The position numbers were made by a program, and so were the translations under genes. Under the pieces are notes generated by a model, which ran no database searches, had not been told where the DNA came from, and was given only the letters and a program-made list of their open reading frames with translations. Shown here one piece after another: positions 1-12,400 of a DNA stretch of 64,000 bases. The stretch is from Nelumbo lutea (lineage: Eukaryota > Streptophyta > Magnoliopsida > Proteales > Nelumbonaceae). The stretch spans positions 39,680,356 through 39,744,355 of the forward strand of contig JAKGHH010000007.1 of assembly GCA_022828595.1 (NCBI GenBank), in the 5' to 3' direction. Position 1 is the stretch's first letter. Each line of letters starts with the position of its first letter.

Positions 1-217
1 AAATAATTTGATAGGATTTGGCTAGTAGAACAGTCACCCTAATATTCACATAGGATGATCTAATAGTATTCTCAATCTTAGCAACAAGAATAGGCTCCTG
101 AAAGAGAAAAAAAAAATCAATAGGACCATCTCATGAGAGTAAGCACCATGTTAAATTCAAAGAATTTAATTCTAGTACAAGCAATTAAACCTCTTAGCAC
201 CACTTCACTTGTATGAC
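1..217 (-). other. Intronic sequence left of exon 10
   Basis: By inference this is the start of intron 10. The minus strand has a pyrimidine run and cag near 95-110, but the frame after it does not resemble the expected METTL25 C-terminus, so no exon is called. Nothing else is recognised. Confidence 0.5.
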
Positions 218-425
218 CTTGATAAGCTTCAGAATAGTTACTGGTTGTGCAGCTTCTTTCCATTTCACACTTTTCCCAGGTTGCAACTAAGGGAAGGCTG
301 GTTCTTTTGTCCACATTCAAATTATTCTGTAAAACCCTCCTTTGCTGTTGACGACGTAAAGCCTTCCCCTGCCGCCCTATGGAAGGACTTGTTGTTAAGA
401 TTTCAGGATAGTACCTATTAAGAAC
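218..425 (-). CDS. METTL25-like: METTL25-like exon 10 (3' end uncertain)
   Basis: 208 bp, residues 372-440. It reads [20 protein letters not shown] and then [10 protein letters not shown], a conserved block of the plant family. The acceptor is ccttcaag at 426. The donor is taken as AAG|gtcata at 217, leaving phase 1. A few other GT sites lie within 60 bp downstream, so this border is less sure. The remaining C-terminus is outside the window. Confidence 0.82.
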
Positions 426-3400
426 CTTGAAGGGAGATTTACAAAAACAAATATGTTATTGATTTAAAGCAAAGTATTTGTTCACCATCAACTATGCTAA
501 GAAAATTTTGAAACCACGGATTTTTTATATTGTGGATAACAGAAAACATAACTAAAGAACAAGGAAACAGCAAGACAACAAGATAAGCAAACCAAGTGAA
601 AGAAAAACAGAACTAATCAGGCATAAATAAAATACAATCTAAACTAGTAAACCTGAACCCTCTAGAAATCTCTCCTCAGTTCCTCCTAACCAAGCTATCA
701 GCCATTAAGATTGCAGACCCCAGGATCATTCTGAACAAACCATTCACTCTGAAAGCTGGTGCCTTCACATCTCTCATGTGAGGACACAATTACCAATTAA
801 CCATGGACCTTGAGAACCATCAGTAATCAAAAAAAAAATAAGAAAAAAAGAACCATCAGTAATCAATCCAATCATCACCCAGGAGTTACCATCTATATCC
901 CTATTCTAAGACCTTTTCAGAATGTTGTGAAATACTTTAAGATAAAAGGAGAAAAAGGTAGATATAATGAATTAAGAGAAGAAGAAAAGAAGAGAAAAAG
1001 AAGAGAGGAGATTGAGGTAGAAAAAAGTGAGGTTATATGACTCATTCATTTACTAGCATAATTATGATAGAAATTATATAAATAATCATGAATAGGTAGA
1101 AGGTTAAGGAGAGTGTTATAGATTCGATCTGCAATAGTTTCAGACCCAGAATGAGAAAGAAAGAGAATAGAGAACAGAGAGGGAGAAGAGAAGAGGAGTT
1201 GGGAGAGAAAACCCTTGGCTCGAACTAGAGAGAAAAATTACTTTCTCTAGTGGATTGTATTTATATAATTCTATTTTGTTACAAAGACAGTTATGCCCCT
1301 AATTAAGTATGGGACATAACACTTAAAGTAAAATACAAAAAGCATTACACTACTCACTTGAAGTAAGAGAAGATGACCAAACTACCCTTTTAACAACCGA
1401 CTCTAACAATCCCCCTCAAGCTGGTGAGTATGTCATAGAGTCCCAAGTCGTTACAATGTAACCCACTCTTCCCCGACTCAACCCTTTGGTGGACAAATCT
1501 GCCCATTGACTTCCTGTGTTCACATATGCAGTACTTTTTACTCCACTAAGCACCTTTTTCTCTCACAAAGTGACAATTAACTTCTATATATTTTGTTCTC
1601 TTATAGAAGACTAGATTAGAGAAAATGTGGAATGTAGCTTGGTTGTCACAATACAATTTCATAGGGCTATCAATTGAGTATCCCATCTCTTGTAAAAGGT
1701 TCTTCAACCATACTAGTTCACATGTAGTGTGTGCCATGGGTTTATACTCAGCTTCAACATTGCTTCTTGCCACCACTGTCTGCTTCTTGCTCTTCCATGT
1801 CACCAAATTCCCTTTAAGAAAGGTAAAATACCATGTAGTGGACCTCCTGTCAGATATTGAACTGGCCCAATCAGCATTTGTGTAGTCCTCTATCTCAAGT
1901 CTTCCTCTAGTCTTGTATAACAAGCCACTGGAGCACCCTTCAAATATCATACAATTCTATGGGAGGGACCCTGGTGCCTGGGAGGAGATTTTAATGTCAT
2001 AAGATTTTTGAGTGAATCAAACAACCTAAATCACAGGATAACAACGAGTATGAGGAAGTTTAACCTCTTCATAGAGAGGTTTGAGTTGCGGGATTTACCT
2101 ATTCAGAGGGCAAATTATACTTAGTGTAAGTTAGACAGATTCCTTTTCACAACTGACTAGGAAGCGGCTTGGCGGAGCTTAGTAGTTACAGCTTTACCAA
2201 GACCTGTTTCAAACCACTGCCCAATAAGTTTGACCCAAGAGAGATTGGGGGGTGGCCCTTGCCCTTTTAGGTTTGAGAATATGTGGCTTCTGCACCCTGA
2301 ATTCTTGCCAAAGGTGAAGGAATGGTGAGAAGAAGATCAATTGGATTTCAGATGGATGGGCTATAGATTCTATAAGAAATTGCAATTGTTGAAAGAAAGA
2401 ATTAAGTTGTGGAATAAAGAGAGTTTGGAAAGATTGAAGAAAGAAAAAAGGAAATTCTAGGCAAAATAGAGGAGCTAGATGGTGAGGAAGCTAAGAGAAG
2501 GAGATGGCAAAAATCTAGATGTCAATGGCTCAGGGAAGGGGATGACAATACCAGTTTTTTTCATATGTTGGCAAATGGGAGAAAGAGGAAAAATTCAATA
2601 TTGAAATTGGAATGGAATGGGCAAGTATTGACGAGAGATGAGGACATAGCCCAAGCCTTTGTGAATCATTTCAAAACTCTCTATGAGAGTCCAAGGAGGC
2701 CTGGAGAAAACTTAGAGGACCTAGATTGCGGGGTTGGGAACAGAGAGCTGTTGTACTCCTTGGAAAGGAAATTTGAGGTTCAGGAAGTCAAAAATGCAGT
2801 TCTCTCGATGAAGAAATCTAAAGCCCCAGGACCTGATGGTTTTACAATGGCTTTCTATCAAGATTGTTGGGAAATAATTGAGGGTGACTTGATGGAGGTG
2901 TTTGATAAGTTCAATGAGAGGGGAAAATTTAACTCCGATGCAAATGCAACCTTCATCGCTTTGATACCAAAGAAAGTGGATGCACTTCAACCGAAGGATT
3001 TTGGGCCCATAAGTCTAATAGGTAGCATGTACAAAATCATTTCAAAGGTTTTAGCCCTAAGAATAAAATATGTTCTTCCCTCGATGATTTCTCCAAATCA
3101 AGGGGTTTTTGTGTTTGGGAGACAAATAATTGATTAAATCCTTATTGCCAATGAACGTGTAGAGGTTAGAAGAAGGAAAAAACAAAAGAGGCTGGTGTGC
3201 AAATTGGATTTAGAGAAAGCCTATGACATGGTGGATTAGTTGTTTCTGTTGGAGATTCTTAAGCGTAGGGGTTTCGGAGAGAGATGGTGCAAATGGGTGA
3301 AGGGCTGCATTACTTCATGTCATTTTTCAATTCTGGTAAATGGAGCAGCAAGAGATTTTTTTCCTGCCAAAAGGGGCCTAAGACAAGGAGATCCTCTATC

Positions 3401-6400
3401 TCCCTTCCTATTTACTCTGGTAACTGATGTGTTGAGTGAGTTGATCATAAGGGAAGATGCCAACAATATGATTAGAGGCTGGAGAGTTGGAAGGGATGAA
3501 GTGTTGGTTACACATTTACAATTTGCACATTATTATGTTTTGTGAAGGGAAAACTGAAGAACTCATGAACCTAAAAAGGATAGTCCATAAATTTGAGAGG
3601 ATCTCTAACCTAAAGATCAATTGGGGCAAGAGTTGTGTGGCAGGAGAAAACTTAGGGAGTGAAGAGGTGATTCGATTAGCTGGAATATTGGGGTGTGAGG
3701 TAGGAGATTCGCCATTACAGTATTTGGGACTACCTTTGGAAGGAAATCCTAATATGGATAGTTTTTGGTACCCAGTGATTGAGAGATTTACAAAGAGACT
3801 TGCGAATTGGAAGAGAAGTTACATTTCTTTGGGAGGTAGGATAACCCTGATAAAGTCGATGTTGGCTAACTTACTAGTGTATTTCCTATCTACCTTTAGG
3901 ATACCGGTGAAAGTAGCAAACCAGTTAGAGAAGATCATGAGAGACTTCCTTTGGGAACCAGGAGACACCAAAAGAGACCACCTAGTGAAGTGGGAGGTGG
4001 TTTCTAGCAGTAGAGATGAAGAGGGACTAGGAATAGGAAATCATAGGCTAAGAAATACAGCATCATTGGGGAAATGGTTGTGGAGATTGCCTTTGGAACA
4101 GGATAGACTTTGGCAGAGTGATTATTAGCATTCATGGATTGGTAGACAATGGTTGAGATGCAGGAGTCGACCCAGGGGCTTCCCGATGCTCTCCCTGGAA
4201 GGCTATTCATGGTGGACACCTCCCTCAGATGTAGCAAGCCTTTTTGACCCAAGCTTTTTCAGGCAACCGAAGAGGTGTGGAAGATTAATGTGGAGATCCA
4301 TAACGGGTAGCTATCTTATGGTTAGTCTGGGAAGAAAGGAACAATAGAATCTTTAAAGGCGTGGAGAAGTCCAAGGAGGCAATTGTAGAAAGGATAATTA
4401 TTATGACTATTCATTGGTTGAAAACTTTGGATTTGTTTAAAGACTTCTCAGCTGAAGACATTTACAGGAATTGGGAAGTGGTGGCTTCTACAACTTCCAT
4501 GAAACCTATTGTGCAGGAATTGTGGTCCCCACCAACACAACAAAGAGTGAAATTGAATTTTGATGGGAGTTCAAGAAGTAACCCGGGCCCTTCAGGTATA
4601 GGAGGAGTTTTTAGAGATGAAAATGGCAGAATTGTGGCTTTGTTTTAAGGACCAATAGGAGTGGGGACTCATTGAGAGCGAAGGTGATGGCCTTGCTTCA
4701 AGGTGTAAGATATGCAAAACAGTTGGGGTTACACCAAATTGAGATTGAGGGAGACTCTAAATTGTTGATTGAGTGGCTGCAATCTGGTAAGTTGGGAGCT
4801 TGGATTTATAGAGCCCATAAGGGAAATCCACAATACAACAAGGGAGATCGATGCATGCTTCAAATGGACAAGGAGATCAGCTAATGGTTTAGTGTCAAGG
4901 GACTGTGAGGGAGAGTATGTTTTGGGCAGTTTTGTAAGAAAGATAACTGGGGCTCAACACCTACTTAGGGGTTGACAGTTGTACTTAAATCTAGAAAGTT
5001 ATTTAATGAAATTACCATTTCCAATCAAAAAAATATGTCATACAATTCTTAGAAATGCATCCCAATGTGGAAACCGAGGATTCTACATAAACTAGCTTAC
5101 CACACTAACTGCAAATAATATGTTTGGCTGAGTAATGGTCAAATAATTTAACTCACCCACTAACCTCCAATACCTTCCAAGATCTTCAAATTCCTCACTT
5201 ACATCAAATATGTTTGGCTCCATGGGTATTTCAATTGGTTTGGCACCCAATAGTCCCATCGCCTCAGAAATGTGGAGAACATACTTCCTTTGGCAATTGG
5301 CACAGATTAATACCATGCTTTGACCTTGCTACCTCTATACCCAAGAAGTATTTTAATTTACCAAGATCCTTTGTTTGGAAGTGATCATGCAAAAAGGTCT
5401 CCACTCCATCAATCCCCATCTTGTCACTACTAGTTATAACAATGCCATTTACATATACCGCCAACAAAATCTTCCTAGCATCTGAATCATAACTAAACAC
5501 TAAATGATCAACCCAACACTATCTCATGCCAAATTCTTTTACCACCTCGCTGAATCTACCAGACCATGTATGCAAAGACAGTTTAAGCCCATTAATGGCC
5601 TTCTTCTACACACCTTATCATCCACCCCCTCAACAACAAACCCCGGAGGTTGCTGCATATAAACTTCCTCAAGGTCACCATGTAAGAAGGCACTCTTGAT
5701 GTCAACCTAAAACAAGGGTCAATCATACATAGTAGCGAGGGATATCAAAACATGGATTGAGCCAATCTTAGCAATGGGAGAGAAGGTTGTTGTATAGTCT
5801 ATGCCATATAATTGTGAATAGCCTTTTGCAACCAATTGAACTTTCAACCGCTCCACACTACCATCTAGTAAGTACTTGCAAGTGTATACCCACTTACAAC
5901 CTACAATATGCTTGCCAGAAGGAAGAGACCCCATGTGTGATTATGAGCCAGAGCAAAAAGTTCTTTCATTGCTTGACGCTACCTTGGAGAGATAAAAGCT
6001 TCTTGGACATTCTTAAGAACAAAAACAAAAGATAAAAGAGAAACAAACTAGTGATGGGAGGCAAAAAAAATGAGAAACCAAAACTTAGTTAGAAATAGGA
6101 TGAAGAGTGCAACTAGCATTACACACTTTTTACGATTCGAATCGTGAATCATGTCGTAAATCGTAAGATCTTGACAACATTGAGTATGATGAATAATTCC
6201 ATGTTCTAAATATTGCTAAAAAGGTGTATAGAAGTATTCTCAATGCAAAGAATTTTTATGTGTACACCAAAGTGAGTGCGAATTTCAGCATAAATTTTTT
6301 GGAAAATTGAAAATAATTCACTCCTTTCATAAGATAAAGCCATGTCATCCTTAAATAATCATCAACAAAAATTACAAAATACTTTTTACCATTGTATGAC

Positions 6401-9400
6401 AATTTTATTTGGACCCCAAATGTCCAAATGGACTAAAGAAAAAGGACTCGACATATGGCTATCAACTTTAGGACTAAAGGGAACTCGATAGTGTTTCCCG
6501 TACTAACATGACTCACACTTCAAAGTAGAAAGATGACTCAACAACAAAACAAGAAACTTAAGTGCCTTGAGAGACGAATAACCAAGCCCGCAGTGCCACT
6601 GGAGGGGAGAAAGAAATGACCAAAGAGCTACTAATGAACCACCACCATCAAGGTAATATAGTCCACCAGCTTCATGCCCTCCACCAATCTTCATTACCGT
6701 CTTGAGATCCTAAGAAATACAAGTGAGAGAGCAATTAACAAACTTAGTCAATTTACTAACAGGCACAAGATTAGAAGGGAATTTGGGGACATACAAAACT
6801 AAAGACAAGGATAATGAATCAATGTTAACATTACCAACACCGCGAATAGAAGATATAGAGCCATTAGCAAGGGTAACTATGTGGGATGTAGAAGACTAGG
6901 AAAGAGAAGAAAACATACCTAGAGCCCCAGTCATATGATTGGAAGCTCCAGAGTCAATAATCCAATTGGAGGGTTTGGATGTTAGACAAACCATACATGA
7001 GTGAGCAAGGGTAGCAGCATTCTGCTATAAGGTAACCTAGAGTAACCGTTCATATTAATCATGTGGAACACTCATCATTTCTTCCCCAAAGCCATATGTA
7101 GGTGTAGAAGGTGGTTGATCAACATGCTGAATTTCATCTCTCATACCACCTCCACCACTTGTCACCGCCTGATTGACCCATGTAGAGAGTGGCCTATGTA
7201 GATCATAACAAAAGTTAATAGTGTGCCCCTCCATTCCACAATAGGTACACTTCCTCGAACCATTAGTATGCCCTCTACCACGACCTCCCCTTGAACCTTG
7301 ACCTCCATTATGCCCACCACCACAACCCAGCTGAACTCCCCAGCCGCCTCAATCTCCACGACCTCCCCTTCTTGTAACTGAAAAGGCAGACCTATCAGAT
7401 ATAGTAGGGTTCTCTGAAGGTCCAATAGAAATCCTACAGAGATGGAAAACACCTCCTCAAGAGAGGGAAGGGCAGAACCACCTAAATATCTATACTCTCA
7501 CCAGCTCATATTCAGTCTTCAATCCCACAAAGAATCTGGTCACATCAAGTTGTTTTCACTATTGTTTCTAAATTTTGACATCAGATATAAAGGGGAGGAA
7601 GAAAATCTTATTGGGTCGAAGAAGAAGCCCCAGTTGCATGATCCCTTATATCCTAAGTGGGAGAAGAAAAATCTTATGGTGATGACTTGGATTGTTATTC
7701 CCATTGAGCTGCATGTAGCTAAAAACTTTATGCTCTTGTCTATCACAAGGAAACTTAGGATGGCGTTCCAGATACATACAAGCTCAAAATATTCGCTAGG
7801 GTCTATAAACTCATACTCCATAGGGAGACATATATAAGGGAATTGTGAATTTCTTGCTGGCCTAAATCCAGAATATGACTTCACTAGACAGTGCATTCTA
7901 AGTATAGATGTCTTTACTCCAGCTTAGCCATCTAACTCATCTTAAAAGCAATGTTGTTGCTTCTTCTGGGTCAGGCACTCCTTCCACTGCCTTTGCCAAC
8001 TCTGTAATTCCCTTATTTGTTATGCAGTTGCAGCCTTTACTTGGCTCATTGATTTGGGTGAATTTAAACACATGACTGCTATGTTTTCCTGTTTTCCTTC
8101 ATATAGAGTGGCCTCTAGTAGAGAACAAATCACTATGATTGATATATATCCCTATCTCTGGCATGGGTGAAATTCAACTTAGTGATAACATTCTTCTTTC
8201 ATTTGTGCTTCATGTAACTAAATTAGTTTCCTTTTTGTTAGCTCTCTTACTACAAATTAAACTATTGAACTATTGTGTAACCTTCTTTCCTGTCCAAACA
8301 CATTGTTTCAAGACTTGAGAACAGGAAGGAAGAAATAGGCATAAAGCAAATGGTGTTTATCTTTGATAGTCTCCTGATAAGCTGCTAGAATGTCGGTCAT
8401 TTTTTGATAGTCCAGTCTTGAGAAATAAGTTTATCTTTGGCATTGTCATCTAGGTCATATTTCATTTGGTCATTGAAAGTTTTGTAAGAAAATGTTATTG
8501 CTGTGTTTGTTTATGATACAAATGCAGAATTGGGCGAAAGAAGATGGCTGTGTTTGTCAACAACATAAGTATGTGGCACAGTTTTCAGCTGGCTTACTAC
8601 AGCTATTGTGCATTCCAGATGAGATGTTGGAGGAGGTTTCGATTAACTTCATTACAGGACTGCCAACATCAAAGGGGAAATCAGATCTTTTGGTGATCGT
8701 TGACCGTCTTTCAAAATATATCCATTTTATCCCTCTGCCCCACCCATATACTGTAGCAATGGTGACTGAAGCATTTGTTAGAGAAGTCACTAAGGATTCA
8801 TGGGACTCCTAAGGTTATAGCTCTCTGACCAGGATCCAGCCTTCCTCGGTAACTTTTAGAAAGAGTACTTTAAGCTGCAAGGAGTCAAGAACAATACCTC
8901 CACCAATTAACATCCACAATCAGAGATGGCCAAATTGAGATTGTCAACCGCTGCATTGAAACTGATTTTTAGTGCTTTGTGAGGGATAGGCCCCATCAGT
9001 GGGCCCAATGGTTGTCGCGGGCCGAATCTTGGTAGAACTCATTGTTTCATGTTTCAGCGGGCACTACTCCCTTCAGGATCCTCTATGGGCGAGAACCTCC
9101 ATTTATCTTGCCGTATAAGAAGGGGTCATCAGCCAATGCAGTCATGGATGGATGCCCCCCCCACCCCCACCAATGTGACAAAGTCCTACAAGATCTTAAG
9201 GCCCACTTAGCATGTTCCCAGGAAACAAATGAAAAGACACTATGATAGGAAGCAATCCTCTATTGCTACAAGGTCCTACTATAAGCTGGCCCCATGTTAT
9301 TATGGACCCTTCAAGGCAGTGCAGTGCATTGGGCTTTTAGCATACAAGTTAGATTAGAGCTGCCACCAACCTCCAAGTTGCACCCAGTCTTCCACATCTC

Positions 9401-12400
9401 CTACTTAAAGAAGGCGGTGGGTCAGAATCAGCTTCCATGCCCCACCTTACCAGACTTCACAAAGGAAGGATGGCTTCACTTCCAGCCCAGAGAGATCCTT
9501 GATAATCTATAGATGAAGACTGTTCAATCATTCTCCAAGGAAGCTCTTCTTAGCTGGGTTGGCTTACCAGTGGAAGATGCAACATGGGAACCTTTCACTA
9601 ACTTAGCTGATTAGCTCTTTAGTTCCTATAATTAACGAGGGCCATCTCAAGGAGGGGGGAGTTGTTAGGAACCTAGAGAGTCAGGCTAACAAGCTGAAGG
9701 TGTATTCTAGAAGGAAGCCATGTCAGCTCCCAAGGGCAGCTAACCAAGAACCAGTTAAATGTAACTAATCAAGAAGCCAAGTTGGCGAGTAGTTAAGAGC
9801 AAATTGTGATAATCTATTGTAAGACAGTTGCAAGTAGATGAAGAAGTATAAAGGAGGAATCTGTACTATGAGAATCAAATGAATAAGGAACTCACCTTAT
9901 CTCTTTCCCTCCCCCTTTCGTCTCTAGCTTTTGATTCAGGATGCTGCTTCACCCTCAAAGGGAAGCTTGAATTGGGAAATAACCTAACACAAAGGCTAAA
10001 TGTGGAACAGAGTTAGAAGAAGAGGAATAAGCAACATTAGCATAATCAGAGCTTTGTGAACCTCTGCCCTTATTTTGAGTTCAAGAGGATTGAATTCTTT
10101 GGAGAAGATCTCACATCCCCATGGAGAATTTGATTTGAATGTATTAACTCAGCCAACTCAACTTATACATCAACATTTTAGAGTTTCTTTTGCCACAAAC
10201 CATTTCTTGAGTTTTGCTAACAATCAGAGAACATTTCTTGCTTTGTTGATAATATGGACAAATTTCCCAGAACAAGAAGACCTTTCCTCTTCCATTTCGT
10301 TGGTAATATAGAGAATACATTGGAGACAACATCCAACCACTGCATTAAATGCTTCTCTATCACTATCTAGATGGAAGAGACTATTTTGAAATTGACCAAT
10401 GCATGTTTAGCATAACCCACTAACTAATATGATATTTAAGATTCTAAATAACTCAAACAACAATAATCAATTACTAAAAATAAATACTAAAACTGACACT
10501 TAATCTGACATATAAGATGCCACATAGATGCCAGCACACCTTCTATGTGTTTGCCACATGTCACTTGGGTTATGCTCCTACATCAAAGACACTCAGCGCA
10601 CATTCTACAAAAAATTCCACTTTTCTCAACAAACTATATTAAAAAAAAAAAAAAAAAAAAAAAGCAAAAACACCTTGACAAGCCCCTCCCCTGACAAAGA
10701 AACCTAACACCTAGGATTTCAATTCCAATAATACAAAATGTGGTAAAATATATGAAAATTATTTTAATGCTGTTTTATGGTTCTGGTGTACCATAGTCCC
10801 AAATATAGTATAGATAAGAATATCATGTTCTTGTCTTTATTTTATCCCTCCAAAATCCAGCATATGTAATTGCATATATTTTAGTAATGTACATAAAATT
10901 TCTTGCTCTATTCGGGTGGTGGTTCTGCCATAGTTGTCAAGGTGACGCCTAGGCAGCAAAGAGCCCTTGGAGGCTCGCCTCGCCTAATTGCCAAGCAGTT
11001 TTGTACATTGTGTTATAAATACTTTTATATTCTTAATTTTTTGGGGTTATAATAATAAAATAGACACTATTAAAATAAAATAGTCATTTTGTGTGTTTAT
11101 ATACTAATTTCTTTTCATTATTTTCTTATTTGTTAGGGTTTAGTCAACACATACATTGCTAAATGCTGTATTGAACCCTCAAGACTTCAAAACCTAAGCC
11201 AATAAGGAAGAACTTAAAATTTGTCTAATCAACACATTTTCTTCCTCCACCTTTTCTTTTCTTCTTTTCCTATAACAAAAATAGGGGTTCAGCCCCTATA
11301 TTTTTTGAATTTTCTTTTCTTTCTTCTTTTTCTTCTCATGAATATGTTGATTTTCTATACATTAACACGAAATTTATACTTCTCTTATGAAAATCATGGA
11401 TAATTATTAAAGAAATATGGTTATGGAACCTAGGGAATTATCCTAGGATATATGTTTCTTGCTTACAAAACACCCATCGCCTAGGCGACTAGGTGACAAG
11501 GCTTCCCCCGTCACCAAGCCTTGCCTTGGTGCCATGAAAACTATGGGTTGAGCACAATGACACCCTTTTATGTTTCTACTTGAGTCAACTTTCTCATTCA
11601 CCTATAGGTTTCCTAGTGGATGATCGCATAGTGCCTCATAGGGTAGGCAGCCCTAGGGGGTGGTTAGTGGGCCTTGGTGAAGCCCCATCAATCCCATGGT
11701 GGTGCATCTGAGGATCTACCCCAAATCACGGAGGATACTAAAAGTCATGCCACATTATTTTCTCCTTTTTCCCTTCTTTCAGGCCACATCACATCCATAT
11801 AAGGATACAAAAGTCAATGTTAAGCACTGGTTTGAGATAGAAAATCGAAGTTAACGAGTTAAGAAAACCATATCATCCTTGCAATTCAGCAATTCTTTTA
11901 TGGAAAACTCAAAATACAGTAGCCAATCACATAATGACAAGATCATAAGTATAACCACAGGTATAAAACAAATAATTAAAGCACAAACTAATGACTTAGG
12001 CAACGACAATAATAAACTATCATGATGAATATGGCAGGAGATAGGAAAAGAAAACAAGGAAAATTTATCTACCATCTGGAAGGCAGCACGAAAAGCATGC
12101 AACTCAAAATTCTGGAGTGCAGCATCTTTGGTTAGACTTCTCCATCTCTCTGCACTCTAATAAAGCAAACCAATGATATTGTCACTTATCATTGAATAGT
12201 AACTAACTTCTAAATAAAAGATCAACACACTAATGTCCCTTGAATCTTATTTGTTTTAAATTAGCCTCCAAACATTTTCAGAAGGCCCTTAACTAATACT
12301 AGAATCAATCAAGACAAATAGAATGGAAAACAATCCCCTAGCTCTGTCATATATTACTACAAGACAGCAAGATCAGAACCCTAACCTGGTCAAGGTCAAA

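Larger units (their letters stand above)
1959..5037 (+). mobile_element. 5'-truncated L1-type LINE inside the copia relic
   Basis: Starts inside the endonuclease domain ([13 protein letters not shown]) and runs through reverse transcriptase (2565-4128), a zinc-finger region and RNase H (4361-4975). It ends in an A-rich tail at 5026-5037. Flanked by a perfect 12-bp target duplication tcatacaattct (1947-1958 and 5038-5049). Removing it plus one copy rejoins the copia RT. The RT catalytic box reads LQFAHYYVL instead of the usual F-A-D-D and several stops are present, so it is dead. Confidence 0.9.
1114..7540 (-). mobile_element. Ty1/copia retrotransposon relic, 3' LTR present, split by a LINE
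   Basis: A minus-strand copia element in the order gag zinc knuckle (7200-7262), protease-like [12 protein letters not shown] (around 6930-6960), pre-integrase (6503-6694), reverse transcriptase (5092-5934), RNase H (1546-1946) and 3' LTR (1114-1408). The knuckle fits C-x2-C-x4-H-x4-C. Most of the integrase is reduced or missing. A LINE (1959-5037) interrupts the RT just before the GLLYK block. Many stops and frameshifts; no 5' LTR was found, and the internal region ends near 7540. Not functional. Confidence 0.85.
8515..9989 (+). mobile_element. 3' part of a Ty3/gypsy chromovirus
   Basis: The order is integrase zinc/core (8520-9245), chromodomain-like tail (9294-9620), polypurine tract (aaggagggggga) and 3' LTR (9663-9989). 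No reverse transcriptase or 5' LTR is present to the left, so the element is truncated. Several frameshifts. It is antisense to the host gene in intron 9. Confidence 0.85.

Noticed and set aside
95..110. A further exon of the gene near the left edge
   Set aside because: The acceptor-like sequence is followed by a frame that does not resemble the family's C-terminus.
9042..9245. Independent small gene starting at [12 protein letters not shown]
   Set aside because: It is the C-side of the gypsy integrase in a shifted frame.
10641..10664. LINE poly(A) tail
   Set aside because: No LINE coding or 3' UTR precedes it and no target duplication was found.
12013..12072. Extension of exon 9 into VDKFSLFSF
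   Set aside because: A GT donor follows ATG exactly, and the conserved continuation VLNRYYPE is recovered by splicing to 425.
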